Below are positions 1 through 6,866 of a DNA stretch of 17,495 nucleotides, one piece after another (the stretch's first letter is position 1; each line of letters begins with the position of its first letter). The stretch covers positions 1 through 17,495 of the forward strand of contig JALNZE010000038.1 in assembly GCA_023229465.1 (NCBI GenBank). Direction: 5' to 3'. This DNA comes from Chitinophagaceae bacterium. Lineage in GTDB: Bacteria; Bacteroidota; Bacteroidia; Chitinophagales; Chitinophagaceae. Both the position numbers and the translations under genes were made by a program. The notes beneath the pieces are model-generated. The model was not told the origin of the DNA. It did no database searches and saw only the letters and a program-made list of their open reading frames with translations.

Positions 1-84
1 CTGAATTTTGTTCTGTTTAGCGACTACAAACCAGATGCTTTTTTCTTTTGCTATCGCGCTCCCATCAAGCGTTTTGTCAACATG
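1..84 (-). other. Open frame running off the window edge, possible gene fragment
   Basis: On the minus strand, an open frame of about 28 codons follows an in-frame stop near position 93 and runs off the window at base 1. It reads roughly HVDKTLDGSAIAKEK then SIWFVVAKQNKIQ. The composition is compatible with coding sequence, but no start codon lies in the frame and I do not recognise the family. It lies downstream of the GH32 gene and could be a 5'-truncated remnant or chance. The rest of the first 171 bases contains no gene; bases 126-190 are part of a spacer repeat described separately. Confidence 0.2.
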
Positions 85-125
85 GAATTGTTAATATCGT
101 TTAATTTAAAGTTACCGGAGTATTG

Positions 126-190
126 TTTAGTGTTATTAAATATAACTTAAGTAAAAACTATGAGCGTATTTTTATTCAATAATTAGTTTT
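126..190 (-). repeat. Spacer repeat, copy 1 (end of GH32 gene and 3' flank)
   Basis: About 65 bases, from the last codons of the GH32 gene (IIE then stop) through its 3' flank, match bases 2512-2578 with a few mismatches and a short indel. Both copies share a core ATTCAATAATT, a TATxxxCGTATTT block and TTAAGTAAAAACTAT. Copy 2 lies immediately upstream of the GH32 start codon. The similarity stops exactly at the position corresponding to that ATG. This suggests that copy 1 once preceded another gene and that the region arose by tandem duplication. Confidence 0.75.
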
Positions 191-2511
191 TTCGTTGTAG
201 ATACACCTTTAGATTCAATTTTAACAATATACAATCCTTTACCAAGGCCTTTAACTGAAATGTTTCGAGCTGTTTTTGTAATCTTTTTAACAAGTACTCC
301 TGATGTATTAAATATTGATATTTGGTCTATATCAGTACCTGAAACATTAAATGATTTAGATGCGGGATTAGGATAAATTGAAAACGATCCTGCTTTATCT
401 TCTGAACTATTCTCCCCTAATGGCAAAGTAGCCTCCCAAATCGATCCTATTTCCCATACATCAACAGTCCTTACACGGGCAGTACCTCCTTCACTAAAGA
501 GCCTTAGTGACTGATAATTAATATTATAGAGTGGGCGCAAGGTTCCCACTTCCCGTTTATTCACAAATGTTTCTATGATACCACGATCAACAAAGGCATG
601 GATTCTCAATACGTTTTCGCCTTCCAGCAACTCAAATTCCACATCGTAATTCCCGAAATGCAATTTCTTTTGATCAACATCGAAATAGATACGGCTGCTT
701 GTCCTAAAATCGCTGGAACCACGCAAATCCAAACCAACTTTCTTCGCTGTACCCAGCTCTATTTCGGCAATCACCTCGCAGGTGGCACTGGTTGGCGCGA
801 GAACATAGTTTCCATTTAACGCTATATCGACAGCACCCCAGTGATTGCGCCGCAGAGCTTCCATTTCGACAATTGGCTCCTGACTGAGTAACCCATCCGG
901 ACGAACACTCAGCACACGTGGCAGGGAAAGATGGGTAGACCAATCTCCCTGGGTGCTGCCACCGATGTTCATACCCCAGTTCAGCCAGCGACCATCAGGA
1001 GTTTTCATACTCGTTGTTGCATAGAAGTCATTGGGGTGTCCTACGTCAAGTCTTTTAAAATCTCCAACTTTAAAATTTCCACTACCGGCATAAGGCGCTA
1101 TGCTATATAATACATTATTACGGGGATTATGATCGGTAAGCTCAAGATTATCGTACAAAGGAGATACAATAAGGACTCCAGTTTTGCCTTCATTAAATGT
1201 TAAGAAATTAGGACATTCCCAAGCTGTACAATGCGACTCATTGCCTAAAGCGAAAGGCCCCATGAATTCCCAGTCCATCAGGTTTTCCGAGTGAAAATGC
1301 ATCGCTGCTCCGCGACTGATCGTATCAGTAATACCGGCACAAGTTATCATCTGCCAGGTGGTACCTTCTCTCCACACAAAAGGATCACGAAAACCACCCC
1401 TACTGTAACCTGGATACGCAGGGGCGCGGAGAATCGGATTAGTCGTTTCTTTCTTCCACGCACGCAGGTTTGGATCCTTACTTCGGGCAATACACTGGGT
1501 TTGCGGTTCTGCTGCGGTGTAAAAGATAGTCGGAATGCCTTCATCGTCTATCACGGTAGTGCCGGAGGCACAAAAATTCGGATCGTACGAGCCACGCTCA
1601 GGCATGAGTGCAATGGGTTCATGTTCCCAGTGAACAAGATCGACACTTGAAACATGTCCCCAACCTGTACCACTATAAGGTAAACCATTTGCCGTGCCAC
1701 CCTCTTCCCACTGATCCAAAGGTAGGTTTCTTACAAATTCAGGTGCATGCTGAAAAAACATGTGGTACTTTCCATTGGCATAGATGGGTCCATTGGGGTC
1801 TCCGGCAGCACCTGCCTCGGGCATGATGTGAAAAATAGGTTTGAAAGGATCCGCATCGACGCCTGCCTTTTTAGCGGCAACGCGCATATCAGCCCTGTAA
1901 CACCTTTCAAAATGTAATTGAAAAATCATACTAGTATCTAACGGATTTTCAACTGTTTGTGTATTTGTAAGCTCAATCTTATCTATCACAGTCAATGCTC
2001 CAAACCAGCTTGTTGCAGGATTTGCCGCTGCTGCACCATTGTGAGGAATTTCGAGGTAGACTGTTTTCATAGTACCTGTATATGTTTCCCCCCAATTGGG
2101 ATCTAATTTTGCAATATCTATTGAAACTGCATTTTTTTTCGGATCAAGGTCTGCATAAGCATAAACCGGTTTATTATTACTATTTATCATTTCCACAAGA
2201 AACTTTTGCGGTGATGATGTCGGCCAATTAAACGTTCTATAAAATATCTCAAGATAGCGATGGGTACTTGCATCAAATACCTTTTCAACCTGGACTGCCG
2301 CAAACCATAATTGCGGACCCTGTCCGGGTGAATTCTCGAAATAGGTCATTTTTAGCGAGCCGTCTTCCCAGCTTGCTGTTACATCGCGACCTGCTCCCAG
2401 GTCATGCCATCCTTGCATGTCTGTTGCAAAGTCCCAAACAATATCCTGTGCTTTAGTTGTTAAAGACATGAAAAACAGGCACATAATTAACCAAACAATT
2501 CCTTTTTTCAT
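172..2511 (-). CDS. Secreted GH32 glycoside hydrolase (fructan hydrolase type) with N-terminal shared module and T9SS sorting domain
   Basis: This 779-residue protein probably hydrolyses beta-fructosides (levan, inulin or sucrose-like) outside the cell or on its surface. A lipid-free signal peptide spans residues 1-22 (ends TKAQ). Residues 24-185 form the beta-sandwich-like module shared with the two neighbouring enzymes. The five-bladed propeller of GH32 spans about 220-545. All three catalytic positions are visible: the nucleophile Asp238 in GDPNG, Asp376 in FRDP, and the acid/base Glu432 in WECP. CASGTT at 314-319 matches another family block. The GH32 C-terminal beta-sandwich covers about 550-690 (AFVDRGIIETFVN). 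A type A T9SS domain covers 708-779 (SIYPNPASKSF...KGLY). The start is well supported because the signal peptide begins directly at it. The usual WMNDPNG is replaced by GAAGDPNG, so it is a divergent subgroup. Exact substrate is unknown. Confidence 0.93.
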   Translation of the reverse strand: MKKGIVWLIMCLFFMSLTTKAQDIVWDFATDMQGWHDLGAGRDVTASWEDGSLKMTYFENSPGQGPQLWFAAVQVEKVFDASTHRYLEIFYRTFNWPTSSPQKFLVEMINSNNKPVYAYADLDPKKNAVSIDIAKLDPNWGETYTGTMKTVYLEIPHNGAAAANPATSWFGALTVIDKIELTNTQTVENPLDTSMIFQLHFERCYRADMRVAAKKAGVDADPFKPIFHIMPEAGAAGDPNGPIYANGKYHMFFQHAPEFVRNLPLDQWEEGGTANGLPYSGTGWGHVSSVDLVHWEHEPIALMPERGSYDPNFCASGTTVIDDEGIPTIFYTAAEPQTQCIARSKDPNLRAWKKETTNPILRAPAYPGYSRGGFRDPFVWREGTTWQMITCAGITDTISRGAAMHFHSENLMDWEFMGPFALGNESHCTAWECPNFLTFNEGKTGVLIVSPLYDNLELTDHNPRNNVLYSIAPYAGSGNFKVGDFKRLDVGHPNDFYATTSMKTPDGRWLNWGMNIGGSTQGDWSTHLSLPRVLSVRPDGLLSQEPIVEMEALRRNHWGAVDIALNGNYVLAPTSATCEVIAEIELGTAKKVGLDLRGSSDFRTSSRIYFDVDQKKLHFGNYDVEFELLEGENVLRIHAFVDRGIIETFVNKREVGTLRPLYNINYQSLRLFSEGGTARVRTVDVWEIGSIWEATLPLGENSSEDKAGSFSIYPNPASKSFNVSGTDIDQISIFNTSGVLVKKITKTARNISVKGLGKGLYIVKIESKGVSTTKKLIIE
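1957..2448 (-). repeat. Shared ~165-aa module, copy in GH32 enzyme
   Basis: Residues 22-185 of the GH32 protein. Landmarks are WDF, GWHDLGAGRDV, SWEDGSLKMTY, GPQLWFAAVQV, NWP, YAYADLDP, DPNWG, EIPHNGA and WFGA. It is very close to the first copy of the barrel protein and to the beta-helix protein copy, also at DNA level (for example around 2307-2350 against 7470-7515). The fold looks like an all-beta carbohydrate-binding module; the function is inferred. Confidence 0.85.
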
Positions 2512-2578
2512 TTTAGTGTTATTAATATATTAAACTTAAGTAAAAACTATTAACGTATTTCTATTCAATAATTGGTTT
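2512..2578 (-). repeat. Spacer repeat, copy 2 (upstream of GH32)
   Basis: Second copy of the spacer repeat at 126-190, ending at the GH32 start codon. On the minus strand it begins with codons that would read KPIIE-stop, resembling the LIIE-stop end of the GH32 gene itself. Together with the 15 codons before it (open from just after the stop of the upstream gene) it looks like the relic of the end of a lost gene. It may also hold the GH32 promoter, but I cannot assign boxes with confidence. Confidence 0.7.
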
Positions 2579-2620
2579 ATTATTACCAACAAGTAATTCA
2601 AAATTCCATTGGGGAAAGCC

Positions 2621-5600
2621 TCATTTTAATACACATAAACGACTGGCATATAAGTTATTGCCGGCCTTAATTCGTATTATGTAAATTCCTGCTTTTAATC
2701 CCCCGATATCATAACTATGCTTCTGGTTTTTAAATTTCTTTACCATTTCCCCTGTCATGGAATAAATCAACAGCTCGTCAATATTCTCAGAGTTTGTAAT
2801 AATCAGAAAGCTGCTGGAAATTGGATTGGGATATACTCTGAACAGGTCGGCCTTAAATCCGGGACCTTCAGTTTTATTAGTGGAAGTAATTCCCATTGAA
2901 CTGAATGTATATTCAAAGCTTTTTGTTTCCCCGGGCTGTAAGGAGATATTATTAACTATAAATCCGTCAGGTATGGCTGACATTTCAAGTCCGTCAACAA
3001 AGAGTAATCGTGGAATTTTAATTCGTATCTCTCTGTCCTGAGTGGACCCGGAATTGTTCGTCACGTTCACCGTAACACCCTGAAGATCACGATTTGCAGA
3101 CACAGAAATTGCTCCTTTAGTAAGCAGGTCGGTAAAAGCAACATTTTTGTATTCCCAGGCATCAGGTATGGCGGGAAAGATGTCGATTACCTGGTCGTCA
3201 TCCGGGTCTATCAGCATCTGTGATAAATTACAAATGTATGCACCATGGGCACCTATTTCCGGAGTAAAGTTAAACTGGCCCCTGGCCTCGGTAAAACAGG
3301 TTTGATCATAGAGAATGTTGTCTGGCATTTGAAATTTCTGTAACCAGGATAAAGCATCGTTACCAAGGTATAATTTTGAGGCAACAACTCCCATCCAGCC
3401 GTTATTAAAAACATAATCACCTGTTTTAGATTTTGCTGAATTTTCATAGCTTGGAAGGGCCATAGGATTGTGCTTGCTTACAACTCCGTCCCACCAGATG
3501 TGTTGCAACCATGTAGCATCCCCAACTCCTTCCTGGGCGGCTGCTCCTACTCCTCCTGCTATCAGGGGTTCTCCATTCAAAGTAGTTGCAGGAATTAATA
3601 TTTTACCTTCATATTTTGACCATTCCGGAGCTGCAATTCCTCTTTTAACACATTGGGAATATCCCATAAGAGCAGAAGCTTGTTGAACGGCACTTGGAAC
3701 GTTTTTATCACGGTAAGCATCGTAGCGGTTATCATACATTAAATCTTCCAGAGAAACTTGTGTAGTTGATTTAAGAATGTCGTAGGCTGGTTCTTTGAAT
3801 GTAACGTCATCACTGTAATCGAGGTAGGAAAGAGCCATTAAAGCAGAATTTGCTCCGGAAGCATTATAATGCAGTGCTACCGATTCGCCTTCCGTTGGCA
3901 GAATCGTTTGTGCTCCGTCATATCCCATTAAGGTAGTATATTTTGCACCCCCTGTGTATTGCTTATAAACATTCCACTGCGATATTCCGCCGGTAGCATA
4001 GGCTTTAGTTTTGGGAAGTACACTATAGGTCCAGTCGGCAATATTTTTTGCTTCGTTAAGATGTCCTGTATAAACCAGCGCCAGCTGGCTGAACATTAAA
4101 TCGTACTCAGGACAGATGGCTCCGGCAAAGCTTTCGATATCTGTAGAATTACACCCTGGTGGAATTGCCGATTCTCCAAAATAAACACCATGATAAAATA
4201 ACGATTGAGCATAAAGTTTAGCAACCGTATTATCCGGAACGGATATTTTTGAACGGTTTAAATAGTTAGTCCACCAATCAGCAGTTTCCTGCCGCAGTAC
4301 TTCATATCCTTTTTGTTTGGCTGCAAAGGCCGCATTCCAGGCATGATCCCATGGAACCTCCTGAGTTGCAGGATTAAAAGAAGAAGCCGGGGCTATATAA
4401 AAAGTCACTGTTCCATCTGCTTCACTTGTACTGTATACAGTGTTGCTATCTGAGAGTGCAACAGATGATTGTGTCTCTACAGCAACTGCCAATGCTGCAG
4501 TACTTGTTCCAGGCCTGGTTGCAGTTACTACACCTCCCTGTATCGCGGATTCAAACTCTCTTAAAGTTGCGGAGCCTGTCCATGGATCATGGGGAACTGC
4601 ATAAATACCATAATTCTGATATATTCTGACATCTTTCTCTACCAGAACATTCAGCTTTAGGGGAGAAGGAGCCCCTGAGTCTTTTACCCTTATTACCAGG
4701 ATGCCTTCAGGAGTAACAAGAACATTTCGCTGGGTTGTAAATGAAGTACCATCAACATCCAGTGTTAAATTAATGACAAGTTCACCCGTACGAATGTCAA
4801 GACTTTGATTGAAAGAAGTAATGGTACCGGGATTAAAAGAAGCGCCATACCCTGCCTTGAGCCGAAAAGGATTAAACCGGTGCCCCTCCTTATCCCACCA
4901 ATACTCATACCCAAAATAGGGTTCATGATGATGCCAGGGATCAGTGGCCGCTCCAGGAGCCCGCTGATAACCAAACCCCCATGGATCAACGCGCATTACC
5001 GTACCTCCCAAGCCAATAGGCTGATATTGATAATATTGATTGTTTAGCCTGTCCATTCCGGATTTCGTAAAAACACTATTTTCAAGTGTCGTATTCCATG
5101 CATCCTCTACAGGAGGCTGAGTATTGTTTAATTCAATTTTCGTGATTTTTACAGAGGCACCAAACCAATCTTCTACCGGAGTGGCAGATGCATTATGTGG
5201 GATTTCTAATCTGACGGATGTTATTTTGCCAGAGTATAAGACACCCCATCCCGGATCAGTATTAGGTATATCAACCCGAACAAAGGTTTCTGAAGGATTC
5301 AGATCGAAATAAGAATAGGCAATAGAACCATCAGCCTTTGTAAATTCTAATGAGGCTTTAACCGCTGAGCTCACAGGCCAACCAACAGTCTGGTAATAAA
5401 TATCGCAATAGGGATATAAATCAGCATTAAATCCCGTGTTTACTTCAACCTGTGGAAACCAAAGCTGCGGACCATTATTGGTAGCCTTGTCTGTGTATGT
5501 CATTACCATTGTTCCGTCAGCCCATGATAGGGTAACATCTCTGTTGGTCCCATCTGATATTTCATGCCAACCTTGAAGGTCAGTATCGAAAGTCCATGGT

Positions 5601-6748
5601 GCAACTGTACCTGGCGGAACCAATCCATCCTCAGCGATTTCTTTATCGGAGAGCACGTAATTATAGACGGATAATTCATCTATAATAGCCTTTAGACCGT
5701 TAATGCCTATAACCAGGTTACCTGAGCGATCCATAGCTGATTGCATGATGGTCTCACTAATCTTTATTCCGTTTATAAAGCATGACAAGTTGCTTCCATC
5801 CACAACCAATGCAACACGTTGCCAAACGTTATTTATCCAGGGAGTTACCAGGTTATACCAGGAACGGTAAGCGCCCAAACTAAGATTGCCCTGATCCAAT
5901 GCTAATTCAAAATTCCCGCTGCCATAAGAGATAATACGGGATGGAATTGCCGAATCTGCCTGTCCGGCAGCAGGAGTTTTTATCCAGAAAGTATAGGTAA
6001 TTTTATCGGAAGAAAAAACAGGGTTTGCCGGCAATGTCAGGTAATCGCTGCCGCTTAAAACCAATGCGCCGGACCCTTCTTTTGCAGATGAAGCATCAAT
6101 TGCAGGGTTGCCACTGGCAATGCCGGTAATATTGCCGGTAGAATCGGCGAAATCCTGATCAAAAGTCCAATGCAAAACTTTATCTGTTGATGGTGGAATG
6201 GCCAGTGTGTTGGTCAGTACAACTTTGTCTATCATAGTCCATGCCCCAAACCAATTGGTAGCAGGATTGGCCGCTGCAGCACCAGTGTGAGGAAGTTCGA
6301 TTTCAACTGATTTCATCATTCCAATATAAGGTGTTCCCCAACCTGGATCTAAAGTAGCAATATCCAGGGATACAAAATTCTTTGCCGGATCAAGATCAGC
6401 GTAAGCATAAACAAGTTCGTCGTTACTCTTTTTAATAGTCACAAGGAATTTTATTGGTGAAGTTATAGGCCAGTTAAAAGGCCTGTAAAATATCTCAATA
6501 TAGCGACAATTATTTGCATCAAATACTTGGTCAACATGAACAGCCGCGAACCATAACTGAGGTCCCTGTCCGGGTGAATTTTCAAAATAAGTCATCTTTA
6601 ACGAGCCATCCTCCCAGGTTGCCTTTACGTCACGACCCGCACCCAGGTCATGCCAGCCTTCACTGTCATAATTAAAGTCCCACACAATAGAGTTTTGTGC
6701 GAATAGCATGGAAGGTAAAAACAATAATAGCAGGAAATATCTTTTCAT
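2621..6748 (-). CDS. Secreted multidomain (alpha/alpha)6-barrel glycoside hydrolase-like protein with LamG and two shared modules, T9SS sorted
   Basis: This is a 1375-residue secreted protein. I choose the start at 6748 because MKRYFLLLLFLPSMLFAQ is a clean signal peptide; the longer upstream frame runs into a terminator hairpin. Domains in order: shared module at 20-182, LamG/concanavalin-like domain at about 190-375 (LHWTFDQDF, GSGALVLSG, TYTFWIKTP, IDELSVYN), second and more diverged shared module at 383-545, then a large catalytic-type region at 550-1285. The catalytic region combines an N-terminal beta-sandwich with an alpha-rich barrel of GH65/GH95-like architecture (ETADWWTNYLNRSKISVP linker). 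Its end, IDIFPAIPDAWEYKNVAF, resembles the GH95-type C-terminal cap. A T9SS type A domain covers about 1303-1375. I cannot assign a CAZy family or catalytic residues. It may trim side chains of the polysaccharide attacked by the neighbours. A terminator lies between it and the preceding gene, so it may have its own promoter. Confidence 0.85.
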   Translation of the reverse strand: MKRYFLLLLFLPSMLFAQNSIVWDFNYDSEGWHDLGAGRDVKATWEDGSLKMTYFENSPGQGPQLWFAAVHVDQVFDANNCRYIEIFYRPFNWPITSPIKFLVTIKKSNDELVYAYADLDPAKNFVSLDIATLDPGWGTPYIGMMKSVEIELPHTGAAAANPATNWFGAWTMIDKVVLTNTLAIPPSTDKVLHWTFDQDFADSTGNITGIASGNPAIDASSAKEGSGALVLSGSDYLTLPANPVFSSDKITYTFWIKTPAAGQADSAIPSRIISYGSGNFELALDQGNLSLGAYRSWYNLVTPWINNVWQRVALVVDGSNLSCFINGIKISETIMQSAMDRSGNLVIGINGLKAIIDELSVYNYVLSDKEIAEDGLVPPGTVAPWTFDTDLQGWHEISDGTNRDVTLSWADGTMVMTYTDKATNNGPQLWFPQVEVNTGFNADLYPYCDIYYQTVGWPVSSAVKASLEFTKADGSIAYSYFDLNPSETFVRVDIPNTDPGWGVLYSGKITSVRLEIPHNASATPVEDWFGASVKITKIELNNTQPPVEDAWNTTLENSVFTKSGMDRLNNQYYQYQPIGLGGTVMRVDPWGFGYQRAPGAATDPWHHHEPYFGYEYWWDKEGHRFNPFRLKAGYGASFNPGTITSFNQSLDIRTGELVINLTLDVDGTSFTTQRNVLVTPEGILVIRVKDSGAPSPLKLNVLVEKDVRIYQNYGIYAVPHDPWTGSATLREFESAIQGGVVTATRPGTSTAALAVAVETQSSVALSDSNTVYSTSEADGTVTFYIAPASSFNPATQEVPWDHAWNAAFAAKQKGYEVLRQETADWWTNYLNRSKISVPDNTVAKLYAQSLFYHGVYFGESAIPPGCNSTDIESFAGAICPEYDLMFSQLALVYTGHLNEAKNIADWTYSVLPKTKAYATGGISQWNVYKQYTGGAKYTTLMGYDGAQTILPTEGESVALHYNASGANSALMALSYLDYSDDVTFKEPAYDILKSTTQVSLEDLMYDNRYDAYRDKNVPSAVQQASALMGYSQCVKRGIAAPEWSKYEGKILIPATTLNGEPLIAGGVGAAAQEGVGDATWLQHIWWDGVVSKHNPMALPSYENSAKSKTGDYVFNNGWMGVVASKLYLGNDALSWLQKFQMPDNILYDQTCFTEARGQFNFTPEIGAHGAYICNLSQMLIDPDDDQVIDIFPAIPDAWEYKNVAFTDLLTKGAISVSANRDLQGVTVNVTNNSGSTQDREIRIKIPRLLFVDGLEMSAIPDGFIVNNISLQPGETKSFEYTFSSMGITSTNKTEGPGFKADLFRVYPNPISSSFLIITNSENIDELLIYSMTGEMVKKFKNQKHSYDIGGLKAGIYIIRIKAGNNLYASRLCVLK
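5117..5602 (-). repeat. Shared module, second and diverged copy in barrel protein
   Basis: Residues 383-544 of the barrel protein. It keeps the key pattern WTFDTDLQGWHE, NRDVTLSWADGTMVMTY, GPQLWFPQVEV, YPYCDIYY, WPVSS, FDLNP, DPGWG, LEIPHN and DWFGA, but is clearly less similar than the other three copies and lacks the LGAG insertion. It sits directly before the catalytic region, while the close copy is N-terminal. Confidence 0.85.
6203..6691 (-). repeat. Shared module, first copy in barrel protein
   Basis: Residues 20-182 of the barrel protein, beginning right after the signal peptide. It shows GWHDLGAGRDV, TWEDGSLKMTY, GPQLWFAAVHV, FNWPITSP, YAYADLDP, DPGWG, LPHTGAAAANPAT and WFGAWTMIDK. 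It is nearly colinear with the GH32 and beta-helix copies. Confidence 0.88.
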
Positions 6749-6815
6749 GTGATCAAGACTTTCGGCTTTTATACTGCACAGTGAAGTTTCAATTTTGACA
6801 CACTTGTTCTTTTGC

Positions 6816-6866
6816 AAAAATTCGCCCATAGTTTGCCCTCAGGGCAAACTATGGGCGAATTTTTTT
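6816..6866. terminator. Perfect long-stem bidirectional intrinsic terminator
   Basis: A perfect inverted repeat of about 23 base pairs has its arms at 6816-6838 and 6842-6864 and a 3-base loop (TCA). It is flanked by an A-run on the left and a T-run on the right, so it can terminate both strands. It overlaps the stop codon of the beta-helix gene, which lies upstream on the minus strand, and precedes the barrel-protein gene by about 65 bases. Some transcription of the last two genes must therefore come from readthrough or a promoter in 6749-6815. Confidence 0.85.

Noticed and set aside
1291..1650. Plus-strand open frame of 119 codons
   Set aside because: It is antisense to the conserved GH32 catalytic region and has no recognisable family.
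6749..6829. N-terminal extension of the barrel protein to a Met at 6829
   Set aside because: The extension of 27 residues covers the terminator hairpin and precedes a perfect signal peptide starting at 6748, so the shorter start is right.
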